A stretch of 64,000 nt of DNA from Nannobrachium achirus (taxonomy: Eukaryota; Chordata; Actinopteri; Myctophiformes; Myctophidae), in contig OY997660.1 of assembly GCA_963921795.1 (NCBI GenBank), forward strand, positions 62,001 through 126,000, given 5' to 3'. The position numbers were made by a program, and so were the translations under genes. The notes below the pieces were generated by a model, which made no database searches, had not been told where the DNA came from, and saw only the letters and a list, made by a program, of their open reading frames with translations. This document shows positions 20,044 to 33,007 of the stretch, piece after piece; position 1 is the first letter of the stretch, and each line of letters starts with the position of its first letter.

Positions 20044-20872
20044 AGAGGCTCTGTAATGCTGCATTCACACTGAGAGAAACCAAGCTAATGGTTTGCTTGG
20101 TAATTCAATGTATTCTCTATGCAAACCAGCTTTAAAAAATTCCAAGCTTTTTTTCCAGCTTGGAAATTTTAAAAGCTGGTTTGCATAGTGAATACATTGC
20201 ATTACCAAGCAAACCATTAGCTTGGCTTTTCTGTATGTGAATGAGGCATTAGGCTCTGTGCAAAACTGTAATCAGGAACAGGAAACATTTATTCCACCCT
20301 TTAGGCCCCATTTACACTGGCCTTAATCAGATCTCTGCCACATCCAGATTGGAATCCAATCGGTATTAACATCACGTGACCATTAAAACCAATTGGATTC
20401 CAATCTGGATGTGGCACAGATCTGGATTTGGCTGCTAGTGTAAATGAAAAACCTGGGATTGCAGTTTTGCACAGAGCCAATTAACAGTGTTCTGGTGTGT
20501 GGTCTTTTTTTGTTCTGCTCGTCTTTTTTCTTTTTTCCACTCTTTCAACCACCAGTGTTCAAAAGTTTTACCACCTGTACCCTTTTGTTTTACACTGTCC
20601 TTAATCAGATCTGTGCCACATCCAGATTGGAATCCAATCGGTATTAACATCACGTGACCATTAAAACCAATTGGATTCCAATCTGGATGTGGCCCAGATC
20701 TGATTCATGCTGGATTTGGCTGCCAGAGTAAATGAAAAACCTGGGATTGCAGTTTTGAACACAGCCAATCAACGGTGTTCTGGTGTTTTTTATTTTTATT
20801 ATTTTATTTTTTGTTCTCCTCGTCCTTTTTCTTTTTTCCACTCTTTCAACCACCAGTGTTCAAAAGTTTTAC

Positions 20873-20878
20873 CACGTG
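20873..20878. promoter_or_regulatory. Extra CACGTG E-box type site in B/C units
   Basis: In unit 5 the second T-rich block reads ttttaccacgtgtaccc. A units lack these bases here, unit 8 has cacatg, and units 12 and 15 have cacgta. It is a palindromic six-base site of the E-box type; binding is not shown. Confidence 0.35.
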
Positions 20879-21335
20879 TACCCTTGTTTTTCAGTAATTG
20901 AGAAATGTTTCTTTTAAGGAGGTTTTAGCTCCTGTTTGCACTAATGTTGTAGGTTTGTTCATTTTACTTTTACCATTTGTACACTTGTTTTTCCATAATT
21001 GAGGTGCTCTTAGGAGGGTTTTAGCCCCTATTTCATTTTATATTTCAAGTGCAGTTTTGCACAGAGCCAATTAACAGTGTTCTGGTGTGTTTTTTTTTTT
21101 TTTTTGCTCGTCTTTTTTCCACTCTTTCAACCACCAGTGTTCAACTGTTTTACCACATGTACCCTTGTTTTTCAGTAATTGAGAAATGTTTCTTTTAAGG
21201 AGGTTTTAGCTCCTGGTTTCATATTTGCACTGATGTTGTAGGTTTGTTCATTTTACTTTTACCATTTGTACACTTGTTTTTCCATAATTGAGGTGCTCTT
21301 AGGAGGGTTTTAGCCCCTATTTTATATTTGAAGAG

Positions 21336-21351
21336 CCCCCCCCCCCCCCCC
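21336..21351. repeat. Poly-C run, 16 bases, unit 5
   Basis: Followed by the palindrome at 21361-21703. This is the likely parent state of the 28-base run in unit 7. Confidence 0.95.
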
Positions 21352-22542
21352 GCTGCAGAACGAGGAAGCCTCTGGGAGTGGAGGGCAAGCTGATCTCTCT
21401 GCAGCGGAGTGAAGATGCTCTGTGCAAAACTGCAATCCCAAGTTTTTCCTGTTAGTTAGGTTTCCTGAAAAACCAGCATGAATCAGATCTGTGCCACATC
21501 CAGATTGGAATCCTATCGGTATTAACATCACGTGACCATTAAAACCAATCGGATTCCAATCTGGATGTGGCCCAGATCTGATTCATGCTGGATTTGGCTG
21601 GCTGCCAGTGTAAATGAAAAACCTGGGATTGCAGTTTTGCACAGATTATCTTCACTCCGCTGCAGAGAGATCAGCTTGCCCTCCACTCCCAGAGGCTTCC
21701 TCGTGTGAACAGTGTTCTGGTGTGTTTTTTTTTTCTGCTCGTCGTTTTTCCTCCACTCTTTCAACCACCAGTGTTCAAAAGTTTTACCATGTGTACCCTT
21801 TTGTTTTTTAAGATTGTTTTTAAAGGTTTTAGCCCCTCCTGTTTATTTGCACTAAATTATAATTAAGTTCATTTTACTTTTACCAGGTGTACCCTTTTGT
21901 TTTTCAGTATTTGAGGTGCTCTTAAGTGGTTTTAGCCCCTACTGTTTGATATTTGCACTAAAATAAATGGTTGTTTAATTCCATCAAATTATTTATTATA
22001 TTTTGTCATATCAATACAGTATCCTTGCAATAGAATTACAACTGGTTTTGGACTTAAACAGTATATGGTTACAGGCTGTATCAATACAATATCCTGGCTG
22101 TAAAATATCCTGACGTAAAACATAACTGGTGTTAGGATTTGAAGTATGGTCACAGGTCTTATCAATACAGAATCCTGAGCTAAAATTCACATGGTGTTTG
22201 GGACTTAATATATGGTTACAGGTCGTATCAATACAGAATCCTGAGCTAAAATACTCCCGGTGTGTATGTACAGGTTGTATCAGTACAGAATCCTGAGGTA
22301 AAATAAATACGCTATGTGTTTGGACTTAATATATGGTTACAGGTCGTATCAGTACAGAATCCTGAGATAAATACACCCCGTGTTTGGACTTCATATATGG
22401 TTATAGGTTGTATCAGTACAGAATCCTGAGCTAAAATACACCCCGTGTTTGGACTTCATATATGGTTATAGGTCGTATCAGTACAGAATCCTGAGCTAAA
22501 ATACACCCCGTGTTTGGGTTAGTGTTTGGGTTAGGGTTAGGG

Positions 22543-23915
22543 TTAGAGAAACCAAGCTAATGCACTCAAAAGCTTGTCTCCCAGAAAGGTGATTTCTCTC
22601 ACACCAAACTGATATTTAGCTCTGTTCAGCTTTAGTCCATGCTTTTGGATGTTTTGCGACACTTTGATAAGTCTCTCATTGTGCTGCATCAGTGTGGATC
22701 CCCACACAACTACATCATCCATCACGTAGACCCGTGCTCCTTGTACTCCTTCCAGTATGCATGGAGCAAAGCATATTCCAATATATATATATATATATCT
22801 CCCCTAACAGTGATGGTTGATGGTGATGATTTCCTTCAACTCTCACCTGTAGTCTGCATATTCCTCTTGTGGGAATGGGCTGTCCATGTAGGCCTTGAGT
22901 AGAATTGGATTAGGACGAATGTGGGGCTTAACCTTCATGGCTCTGATGTGAGGTTCATTTATCATGTCAGCCTTTGCTCCTGTAAAGCAATTGTTGCTCC
23001 ATGTATGTGCAACGGCTCGGTCCACTTGATCTGTTTCACACTTGACTCTTCAGGCATGTTGTCCACATCCTGTGTCACCATGCCCAAAAAGAAGGAATCA
23101 TACGGGTCACTTTCTTCTACTGTGTGTACACATTCACCTCTGCCTGTGCCTTTTCACAGCGGATTCAAGGGTTAGCTCGATCTCCTGCAGTAACCTCTCC
23201 CTAAACTTTGAATCTTGTATGCCAAACATAAGCTGGTCACGGATCATGCACAACTCCAAAGTTACATGTTCTAACTTTTAGCTTTAAGTCCATCAGGAAC
23301 ACATCAAAACCTTCAGCAGGCTGTTGCATTCTCGAGCGAAACATACCGTTCAAAGGTTTCATTCTTCTTTGGTGAACAGTGTTCATCAAACCTCTTGACA
23401 ACCTCATCAAACTTGTCTTTGTCCTCTGTGATGGCAAAAACAAATGTGTTGTATACTTCCATGGCTTGTTGTCCCATGACAGTCAAAAGCAGTGCAATCT
23501 TCTGTATTTCAGCCATCAGGTACAGCATGAACCGCTGTTTAAAGGTATGCCACTCCACAATACCAGCCCAATTCAGTGTCTGGCGGCTTCACACTTTACA
23601 TTATGACAACTCGTGAACACTCCTGGTACCATGTAATGTTCTTATTTATAAATGAAGAAACTTGGGTTCTTTCAGTTCAGTTATTTAGAAGACTGGTAGT
23701 GGTTCAGTAGCATCACAGTTCAGCAAACAACAGGTCTCTATACAAACTAGGATCTGGAAATGTTGGGGTGGGGTCCCATATATAGATCAGGTGTCAGAGA
23801 GCTATCATTGCCATCTGGTGGACACTAAAAATCTACAGACTAGGGCTATATAAACCCCATACTGCTTATCTGCTGCTTCAATACTCAGTCAATGGCAGCA
23901 AGTTAAGAAATTACA
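22543..23915 (-). mobile_element. Ty3/Gypsy remnant, unit 6
   Basis: LTR 23915-23632, gag core 23558-23313, RT fragment from 22543. Agrees with unit 4 at the markers checked. Confidence 0.87.
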
Positions 23916-23960
23916 TCCTGTTGTAACCTTGTCTTTTCTTATTTATTTTTTCTTCAAACA

Positions 23961-24407
23961 ATGCAAAGTGCTAAATCTAACCACCTCTTTCCATCTGTTA
24001 CACAAACGATGCAAAGTGCTAATTCTAACCACCTCTTTCCATCTGTTACACAGCTATTCAAGAAACGGGTCACTGTTGGGCAGAAGATCCTGTCCACCGA
24101 AGACCTCAAGTACCTGACCAACTGTGACACAAACTTTGTGTCTGATGAGGAGACAGACGAGGACAAGAAGGCCTATAAAGTGAAATCATCGAAGTGGAGG
24201 GCAGCCCGGCTTTCAGGTATAATGGAGGCCTGTCAAAAGGCCCTCGACGACAACCGAAAGAAAGCTATAGAGCCAAAATCCACACGCGCACGAAACAACT
24301 ATGGAGAATTCAGCATTAGAGCCCCCCCTGCTGCACAGGAGAAGGAGATGTACCTTCTCCACAATGAGGAAGCCTCTGGGAGTGCTGATCTCTCTGCAGC
24401 GGAGTGA
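23961..24407 (+). CDS. Conserved 148-aa ORF, unit 6
   Basis: Identical protein to unit 4, with the A-type silent codons. Confidence 0.4.
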   Translation: MQSAKSNHLFPSVTQTMQSANSNHLFPSVTQLFKKRVTVGQKILSTEDLKYLTNCDTNFVSDEETDEDKKAYKVKSSKWRAARLSGIMEACQKALDDNRKKAIEPKSTRARNNYGEFSIRAPPAAQEKEMYLLHNEEASGSADLSAAE

Positions 24408-25684
24408 AGAGGCTCTGTAATGCTGCATTCACACTGAGAGAAACCAAGCTAATGGTTTGCTTGGTAATTCAATGTATTCTCTATGCAAACCAGCTTTAAA
24501 AAATTCCAAGCTTTTTTTCCAGCTTGGAAATTTTAAAAGCTGGTTTGCATAGTGAATACATTGCATTACCAAGCAAACCATTAGCTTGGCTTTTCTGTAT
24601 GTGAATGAGGCATTAGACTCTGTGCAAAACTGTAATCAGGAACAGGAAACATTTATTCCACCCTTTAGGCCCCATTTACACTGGCCTTAATCAGATCTGT
24701 GCCACATCCAGATTGGAATCCAATCGGTATTAACATCACGTGACCATTAAAACCAATTGGATTCCAATCTGGATGTGGCACAGATCTGGATTTGGCTGCT
24801 AGTGTAAATGAAAAACCTGGGATTGCAGTTTTGCACAGAGCCAATTAACAGTGTTCTGGTGTGTGGTCTTTTTTGTTCTGCTCGTCTTTTTTCTTTTTTC
24901 CACTCTTTCAACCACCAGTGTTCAAAAGTTTTACCACCTGTACCCTTTTGTTTTACACTGTCCTTAATCAGATCTGTGCCACATCCAGATTGGAATCCAA
25001 TCGGTATTAACATCACGTGACCATTAAAACCAATTGGATTCCAATCTGGATGTGGCCCAGATCTGATTCATGCTGGATTTGGCTGCCAGAGTAAATGAAA
25101 AACCTGGGATTGCAGTTTTGAACACAGCCAATCAACGGTGTTCTGGTGTTTTTTATTTTTATTATTTTATTTTTTGTTCTCCTCGTCCTTTTTCTTTTTT
25201 CCACTCTTTCAACCACCAGTGTTCAAAAGTTTTACCCTTGTTTTTCAGTAATTGAGAAATGTTTCTTTTAAGGAGGTTTTAGCTCCTGTTTGCACTAATG
25301 TTGTAGGTTTGTTCATTTTACTTTTACCATTTTTACACTTGTTTTTCCATAATTGAGGTGCTCTTAGGAGGGTTTTAGCCCCTATTTCATTTTATATTTG
25401 AGTGCAGTTTTGCACAGAGCCAATTAACAGTGTTCTGGTGTGTTTTTTTTTTTTGCTCGTCTTTTTTCCACTCTTTCAACCACCAGTGTTCAACTGTTTT
25501 ACCACATGTACCCTTGTTTTTCAGTAATTGAGAAATGTTTCTTTTAAGGAGGTTTTAGCTCCTGGTTTCATATTTGCACTGATGTTGTAGGTTTGTTCAT
25601 TTTACTTTTACCATTTGTACACTTGTTTTTCCATAATTGAGGTGCTCTTAGGAGGGTTTTAGCCCCTATTTTATATTTGAAGAG

Positions 25685-25700
25685 CCCCCCCCCCCCCCCC
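25685..25700. repeat. Poly-C run, 16 bases, unit 6
   Basis: Same length as its putative parent, unit 4. Palindrome at 25710-26052. Confidence 0.95.
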
Positions 25701-26891
25701 GCTGCAGAACGAGGAAGCCTCTGGGAGTGGAGGGCAAGCTGATCTCTCTGCAGCGGAGTGAAGATGCTCTGTGCAAAACTGCAATCCCAAGTTTTTCCTG
25801 TTAGTTAGGTTTCCTGAAAAACCAGCATGAATCAGATCTGTGCCACATCCAGATTGGAATCCTATCGGTATTAACATCACGTGACCATTAAAACCAATCG
25901 GATTCCAATCTGGATGTGGCCCAGATCTGATTCATGCTGGATTTGGCTGGCTGCCAGTGTAAATGAAAAACCTGGGATTGCAGTTTTGCACAGATTATCT
26001 TCACTCCGCTGCAGAGAGATCAGCTTGCCCTCCACTCCCAGAGGCTTCCTCGTGTGAACAGTGTTCTGGTGTGTTTTTTTTTTCTGCTCGTCTTTTTTCC
26101 TCCACTCTTTCAACCACCAGTGTTCAAAAGTTTTACCATGTGTACCCTTTTGTTTTTTAAGATTGTTTTTAAAGGTTTTAGCCCCTCCTGTTTATTTGCA
26201 CTAAATTATAATTAAGTTCATTTTACTTTTACCAGGTGTACCCTTTTGTTTTTCAGTATTTGAGGTGCTCTTAAGTGGTTTTAGCCCCTACTGTTTGATA
26301 TTTGCACTAAAATAAATGGTTGTTTAATTCCATCAAATTATTTATTATATTTTGTCATATCAATACAGTATCCTTGCAATAGAATTACAACTGGTTTTGG
26401 ACTTAAACAGTATATGGTTACAGGCTGTATCAATACAATATCCTGGCTGTAAAATATCCTGACGTAAAACATAACTGGTGTTAGGATTTGAAGTATGGTC
26501 ACAGGTCTTATCAATACAGAATCCTGAGCTAAAATACACATGGTGTTTGGGACTTAATATATGGTTAGAGGTCGTATCAATACAGAATCCTGAGCTAAAA
26601 TACTCCCGGTGTGTATGTACAGGTTGTATCAGTACAGAATCCTGAGGTAAAATAAATACGCTATGTGTTTGGACTTAATATATGGTTACAGGTCGTATCA
26701 GTACAGAATCCTGAGATAAATACACCCCGTGTTTGGACTTCATATATGGTTATAGGTTGTATCAGTACAGAATCCTGAGCTAAAATACACCCCGTGTTTG
26801 GACTTCATATATGGTTATAGGTCGTATCAGTACAGAATCCTGAGCTAAAATACACCCCGTGTTTGGGTTAGTGTTTGGGTTAGGGTTAGGG

Positions 26892-28264
26892 TTAGAGAAA
26901 CCAAGCTAATGCACTCAAAAGCTTGTCTCCCAGAAAGGTGATTTCTCTCACACCAAACTGATATTTAGCTCTGTTCAGCTTTAGTCCATGCTTTTGGATG
27001 TTTTGCGACACTTTGATAAGTCTCTCATTGTGCTGCATCAGTGTGGATCCCCACACAACTACATCATCCATCACGTAGACCCGTGCTCCTTGTACTCCTT
27101 CCAGTATGCATGGAGCAAAGCATATTCCAATATATATATATATATATCTCCCCTAACAGTGATGGTTGATGGTGATGATTTCCTTCAACTCTCACCTGTA
27201 TTCTGCATATTCCTCTTGTGGGAATGGGCTGTCCATGTAGGCCTTGAGTAGAATTGGATTAGGACGAATGTGGGGCTTAACCTTCATGGCTCTGATGTGA
27301 GGTTCATTTATCATGTCAGCCTTTGCTCCTGTAAAGCAATTGTTGCTCCATGTATGTGCAACGGCTCGGTCCACTTGATCTGTTTCACACTTGACTCTTC
27401 AGGCATGTTGTCCACATCCTGTGTCACCATGCCCAAAAAGAAGGAATCATACGGGTCACTTTCTTCTACTGTGTGTACACATTCACCTCTGCCTGTGCCT
27501 TTTCACAGCGGATTCAAGGGTTAGCTCGATCTCCTGCAGTAACCTCTCCCTAAACTTTGAATCTTGTATGCCAAACATAAGCTGGTCACGGATCATGCAC
27601 AACTCCAAAGTTACATGTTCTAGCTTTTAGCTTTAAGTCCATCAGGAACACATCAAAACCTTCAGCAGGCTGTTGCATTCTCGAGCGAAACATACCGTTC
27701 AAAGGTTTCATTCTTCTTTGGTGAACAGTGTTCATCAAACCTCTTGACAACCTCATCAAACTTGTCTTTGTCCTCTGTGATGGCAAAAACAAATGTGTTG
27801 TATACTTCCATGGCTTGTTGTCCCATGACAGTCAAAAGCAGTGCAATCTTCTGTATTTCAGCCATCAGGTACAGCATGAACCGCTGTTTAAAGGTATGCC
27901 ACTCCACAATACCAGCCCAATTCAGTGTCTGGCGGCTTCACACTTTACATGATGACAACTCGTGAACACTCCTGGTACCATGTAATGTTCTTATTTATAA
28001 ATGAAGAAACTTGGGTTCTTTCAGTTCAGTTATTTAGAAGACTGGTAGTGGTTCAGTAGCATCAAAGTTCAGCAAACAACAGGTCTCTATACAAACTAGG
28101 ATCTGGAAATGTTGGGGTGGGGTCCCATATATAGATCAGGTGTCAGAGAGCTATCATTGCCATCTGGTGGACACTAAAAATCTACAGACTAGGGCTATAT
28201 AAACCCCATACTGCTTATCTGCTTCTTCAATACTCAGTCAATGGCAGCAAGTTAAGAAATTACA
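26892..28264 (-). mobile_element. Ty3/Gypsy remnant, unit 7
   Basis: LTR 28264-27981, gag core 27907-27662, RT fragment from 26892. Carries the private marks of unit 5 (catgatgac, atcaaagttc, cttcttc). Confidence 0.87.
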
Positions 28265-28309
28265 TCCTGTTGTAACCTTGTCTTTTCTTATTTATTTTTT
28301 CTTCAAACA

Positions 28310-28756
28310 ATGCAAAGTGCTAAATCTAACCACCTCTTTCCATCTGTTACACAAACGATGCAAAGTGCTAATTCTAACCACCTCTTTCCATCTGTTACAC
28401 AGCTATTCAAGAAACGGGTCACTGTTGGGCAGAAGATCCTGTCCACCGAAGACCTCAAGTACCTGACCAACTGTGACACAAACTTTGTGTCTGATGAGGA
28501 GACAGACGAGGACAAGAAGGCCTATAAAGTGAAATCGTCGAAGTGGAGGGCCGCCCGGCTTTCAGGTATAATGGAGGCCTGTCAAAAGGCCCTCGACGAC
28601 AACCGAAAGAAAGCTATAGAGCCAAAGTCCACACGCGCACGAAACAACTATGGAGAATTCAGCATTAGAGCCCCCCCTGCTGCACAGGAGAAGGAGATGT
28701 ACCTTCTCCACAATGAGGAAGCCTCTGGGAGTGCTGATCTCTCTGCAGCGGAGTGA
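28310..28756 (+). CDS. Conserved 148-aa ORF, unit 7
   Basis: Identical protein to unit 5, with its three silent B-type codons. Confidence 0.4.
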   Translation: MQSAKSNHLFPSVTQTMQSANSNHLFPSVTQLFKKRVTVGQKILSTEDLKYLTNCDTNFVSDEETDEDKKAYKVKSSKWRAARLSGIMEACQKALDDNRKKAIEPKSTRARNNYGEFSIRAPPAAQEKEMYLLHNEEASGSADLSAAE

Positions 28757-30048
28757 AGAGGCTCTGTAATGCTGCATTCACACTGAGAGAAACCAAGCTA
28801 ATGGTTTGCTTGGTAATTCAATGTATTCTCTATGCAAACCAGCTTTAAAAAATTCCAAGCTTTTTTTCCAGCTTGGAAATTTTAAAAGCTGGTTTGCATA
28901 GTGAATACATTGCATTACCAAGCAAACCATTAGCTTGGCTTTTCTGTATGTGAATGAGGCATTAGGCTCTGTGCAAAACTGTAATCAGGAACAGGAAACA
29001 TTTATTCCACCCTTTAGGCCCCATTTACACTGGCCTTAATCAGATCTCTGCCACATCCAGATTGGAATCCAATCGGTATTAACATCACGTGACCATTAAA
29101 ACCAATTGGATTCCAATCTGGATGTGGCACAGATCTGGATTTGGCTGCTAGTGTAAATGAAAAACCTGGGATTGCAGTTTTGCACAGAGCCAATTAACAG
29201 TGTTCTGGTGTGTGGTCTTTTTTTGTTCTGCTCGTCTTTTTTCTTTTTTCCACTCTTTCAACCACCAGTGTTCAAAAGTTTTACCACCTGTACCCTTTTG
29301 TTTTACACTGTCCTTAATCAGATCTGTGCCACATCCAGATTGGAATCCAATCGGTATTAACATCACGTGACCATTAAAACCAATTGGATTCCAATCTGGA
29401 TGTGGCCCAGATCTGATTCATGCTGGATTTGGCTGCCAGAGTAAATGAAAAACCTGGGATTGCAGTTTTGAACACAGCCAATCAACGGTGTTCTGGTGTT
29501 TTTTATTTTTATTATTTTATTTTTTGTTCTCCTCGTCCTTTTTCTTTTTTCCACTCTTTCAACCACCAGTGTTCAAAAGTTTTACCACGTGTACCCTTGT
29601 TTTTCAGTAATTGAGAAATGTTTCTTTTAAGGAGGTTTTAGCTCCTGTTTGCACTAATGTTGTAGGTTTGTTCATTTTACTTTTACCATTTGTACACTTG
29701 TTTTTCCATAATTGAGGTGCTCTTAGGAGGGTTTTAGCCCCTATTTCATTTTATATTTCAAGTGCAGTTTTGCACAGAGCCAATTAACAGTGTTCTGGTG
29801 TGTTTTTTTTTTTTTTTTGCTCGTCTTTTTTCCACTCTTTCAACCACCAGTGTTCAACTGTTTTACCACATGTACCCTTGTTTTTCAGTAATTGAGAAAT
29901 GTTTCTTTTAAGGAGGTTTTAGCTCCTGGTTTCATATTTGCACTGATGTTGTAGGTTTGTTCATTTTACTTTTACCATTTGTACACTTGTTTTTCCATAA
30001 TTGAGGTGCTCTTAGGAGGGTTTTAGCCCCTATTTTATATTTGAAGAG

Positions 30049-30076
30049 CCCCCCCCCCCCCCCCCCCCCCCCCCCC
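30049..30076. repeat. Poly-C run, 28 bases, unit 7
   Basis: Twelve bases longer than in unit 5. The palindrome behind it (from 30086) lost most of its right arm: after cagatctg at 30301-30306 the sequence jumps to tgaacagtg. Confidence 0.95.
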
Positions 30077-31142
30077 GCTGCAGAACGAGGAAGCCTCTGG
30101 GAGTGGAGGGCAAGCTGATCTCTCTGCAGCGGAGTGAAGATGCTCTGTGCAAAACTGCAATCCCAAGTTTTTCCTGTTAGTTAGGTTTCCTGAAAAAACA
30201 GCATGAATCAGATCTGTGCCACATCCAGATTGGAATCCTATCGGTATTAACATCACGTGACCATTAAAACCAATCGGATTCCAATCTGGATGTGGCCCAG
30301 ATCTGTGAACAGTGTTCTGGTGTGTTTTTTTTTTCTGCTCGTCTTTTTTCCTCCACTCTTTCAACCACCAGTGTTCAAAAGTTTTACCATGTGTACCCTT
30401 TTGTTTTTTAAGATTGTTTTTAAAGGTTTTAGCCCCTCCTGTTTATTTGCACTAAATTATAATTAAGTTCATTTTACTTTTACCAGGTGTACCCTTTTGT
30501 TTTTCAGTATTTGAGGTGCTCTTAAGTGGTTTTAGCCCCTACTGTTTGATATTTGCACTAAAATAAATGGTTGTTTAATTCCATCAAATTATTTATTATA
30601 TTTTGTCATATCAATACAGTATCCTTGCAATAGAATTACAACTGGTTTTGGACTTAAACAGTATATGGTTACAGGCTGTATCAATACAATATCCTGGCTG
30701 TAAAATATCCTGACGTAAAACATAACTGGTGTTAGGATTTGAAGTATGGTCACAGGTCTTATCAATACAGAATCCTGAGCTAAAATACACATGGTGTTTG
30801 GGACTTAATATATGGTTAGAGGTCGTATCAATACAGAATCCTGAGCTAAAATACTCCCGGTGTGTATGTACAGGTTGTATCAGTACAAAATCCTGAGGTA
30901 AAATAAATACGCTATGTGTTTGGACTTAATATATGGTTACAGGTCGTATCAGTACAGAATCCTGAGATAAATACACCCCGTGTTTGGACTTCATATATGG
31001 TTATAGGTTGTATCAGTACAGAATCCTGAGCTAAAATACACCCCGTGTTTGGACTTCATATATGGTTATAGGTCGTATCAGTACAGAATCCTGAGCTAAA
31101 ATACACCCCGTGTTTGGGTTAGTGTTTGGGTTAGGGTTAGGG

Positions 31143-32515
31143 TTAGAGAAACCAAGCTAATGCACTCAAAAGCTTGTCTCCCAGAAAGGTGATTTCTCTC
31201 ACACCAAACTGATATTTAGCTCTGTTCAGCTTTAGTCCATGCTTTTGGATGTTTTGCGACACTTTGATAAGTCTCTCATTGTGCTGCATCAGTGTGGATC
31301 CCCACACAACTACATCATCCATCACGTAGACCCGTGCTCCTTGTACTCCTTCCAGTATGCATGGAGCAAAGCATATTCCAATATATATATATATATATCT
31401 CCCCTAACAGTGATGGTTGATGGTGATGATTTCCTTCAACTCTCACCTGTATTCTGCATATTCCTCTTGTGGGAATGGGCTGTCCATGTAGGCCTTGAGT
31501 AGAATTGGATTAGGACGAATGTGGGGCTTAACCTTCATGGCTCTGATGTGAGGTTCATTTATCATGTCAGCCTTTGCTCCTGTAAAGCAATTGTTGCTCC
31601 ATGTATGTGCAACGGCTCGGTCCACTTGATCTGTTTCACACTTGACTCTTCAGGAATGTTGTCCACATCCTGTGTCACCATGCCCAAAAAGAAGGAATCA
31701 TACGGGTCACTTTCTTCTACTGTGTGTACACATTCACCTCTGCCTGTGCCTTTTCACAGCGGATTCAAGGGTTAGCTCGATCTCCTGCAGTAACCTCTCC
31801 CTAAACTTTGAATCTTGTATGCCAAACATAAGCTGGTCACGGATCATGCACAACTCCAAAGTTACATGTTCTAGCTTTTAGCTTTAAGTCCATCAGGAAC
31901 ACATCAAAACCTTCAGCAGGCTGTTGCATTCTCGAGCGAAACATACCGTTCAAAGGTTTCATTCTTCTTTGGTGAACAGTGTTCATCAAACCTCTTGACA
32001 ACCTCATCAAACTTGTCTTTGTCCTCTGTGATGGCAAAAACAAATGTGTTGTATACTTCCATGGCTTGTTGTCCCATGACAGTCAAAAGCAGTGCAATCT
32101 TCTGTATTTCAGCCATCAGGTACAGCATGAACCGCTGTTTAAAGGTATGCCACTCCACAATACCAGCCCAATTCAGTGTCTGGCGGCTTCACACTTTACA
32201 TTATGACAACTCGTGAACACTCCTGGTACCATGTAATGTTCTTATTTATAAATGAAGAAACTTGGGTTCTTTCAGTTCAGTTATTTAGAAGACTGGTAGT
32301 GGTTCAGTAGCATCACAGTTCAGCAAACAACAGGTCTCTATACAAACTAGGATCTGGAAATGTTGGGGTGGGGTCCCATATATAGATCAGGTGTCAGAGA
32401 GCTATCATTGCCATCTGGTGGACACTAAAAATCTACAGACTAGGGCTATATAAACCCCATACTGCTTATCTGCTGCTTCAATACTCAGTCAATGGCAGCA
32501 AGTTAAGAAATTACA
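31143..32515 (-). mobile_element. Ty3/Gypsy remnant, unit 8
   Basis: LTR 32515-32232, gag core 32158-31913, RT fragment from 31143. The RT and protease parts are B-like, the LTR A-like. The 15-bp gag deletion of units 9-15 is absent. Confidence 0.87.
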
Positions 32516-32560
32516 TCCTGTTGTAACCTTGTCTTTTCTTATTTATTTTTTCTTCAAACA

Positions 32561-33007
32561 ATGCAAAGTGCTAAATCTAACCACCTCTTTCCATCTGTTA
32601 CACAAACGATGCAAAGTGCTAATTCTAACCACCTCTTTCCATCTGTTACACAGCTATTCAAGAAACGGGTCACTGTTGGGCAGAAGATCCTGTCCACCGA
32701 AGACCTCAAGTACCTGACCAACTGTGACACAAACTTTGTGTCTGATGAGGAGACAGACGAGGACAAGAAGGCCTATAAAGTGAAATCATCGAAGTGGAGG
32801 GCAGCCCGGCTTTCAGGTATAATGGAGGCCTGTCAAAAGGCCCTCGACGACAACCGAAAGAAAGCTATAGAGCCAAAATCCACACGCGCACGAAACAACT
32901 ATGGAGAATTCAGCATTAGAGCCCCCCCTGCTGCACAGGAGAAGGAGATGTACCTTCTCCACAATGAGGAAGCCTCTGGGAGTGCTGATCTCTCTGCAGC
33001 GGAGTGA
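32561..33007 (+). CDS. Conserved 148-aa ORF, unit 8
   Basis: Same protein as unit 1. The silent codons are A-type, in contrast to the B-like parts at both ends of this unit. Confidence 0.4.
   Translation: MQSAKSNHLFPSVTQTMQSANSNHLFPSVTQLFKKRVTVGQKILSTEDLKYLTNCDTNFVSDEETDEDKKAYKVKSSKWRAARLSGIMEACQKALDDNRKKAIEPKSTRARNNYGEFSIRAPPAAQEKEMYLLHNEEASGSADLSAAE

Larger units (their letters stand above)
17395..21758. repeat. Macrosatellite unit 5 (subfamily B, 4364 bp)
   Basis: B markers: ggttagaggtcg near 17850, GTATTCTGC near 18485, catgatgac near 19237, atcaaagttc near 19348, cttcttc near 19510, and an extra CACGTG at 20873-20878. It is the longest unit, partly because of a 16-base poly-T near 21090. 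CTCF-like core at 19446-19457; LTR 19268-19551. Confidence 0.97.
21759..26107. repeat. Macrosatellite unit 6 (subfamily A, 4349 bp)
   Basis: An A-type unit lying between two B-type units. Its length and markers equal those of unit 4, so it is read as the duplicate of unit 4 at a distance of 8,713 bp. CTCF-like core at 23810-23821; LTR 23632-23915. Confidence 0.97.
26108..30358. repeat. Macrosatellite unit 7 (subfamily B, 4251 bp, with deletion)
   Basis: Duplicate of unit 5 carrying all its private markers. Its length is fully explained by two later events: loss of 125 bp at the junction near 30306-30308, and a poly-C run 12 bases longer (28 against 16). The deletion removes the right arm of the large palindrome. 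CTCF-like core at 28159-28170; LTR 27981-28264. Confidence 0.97.
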
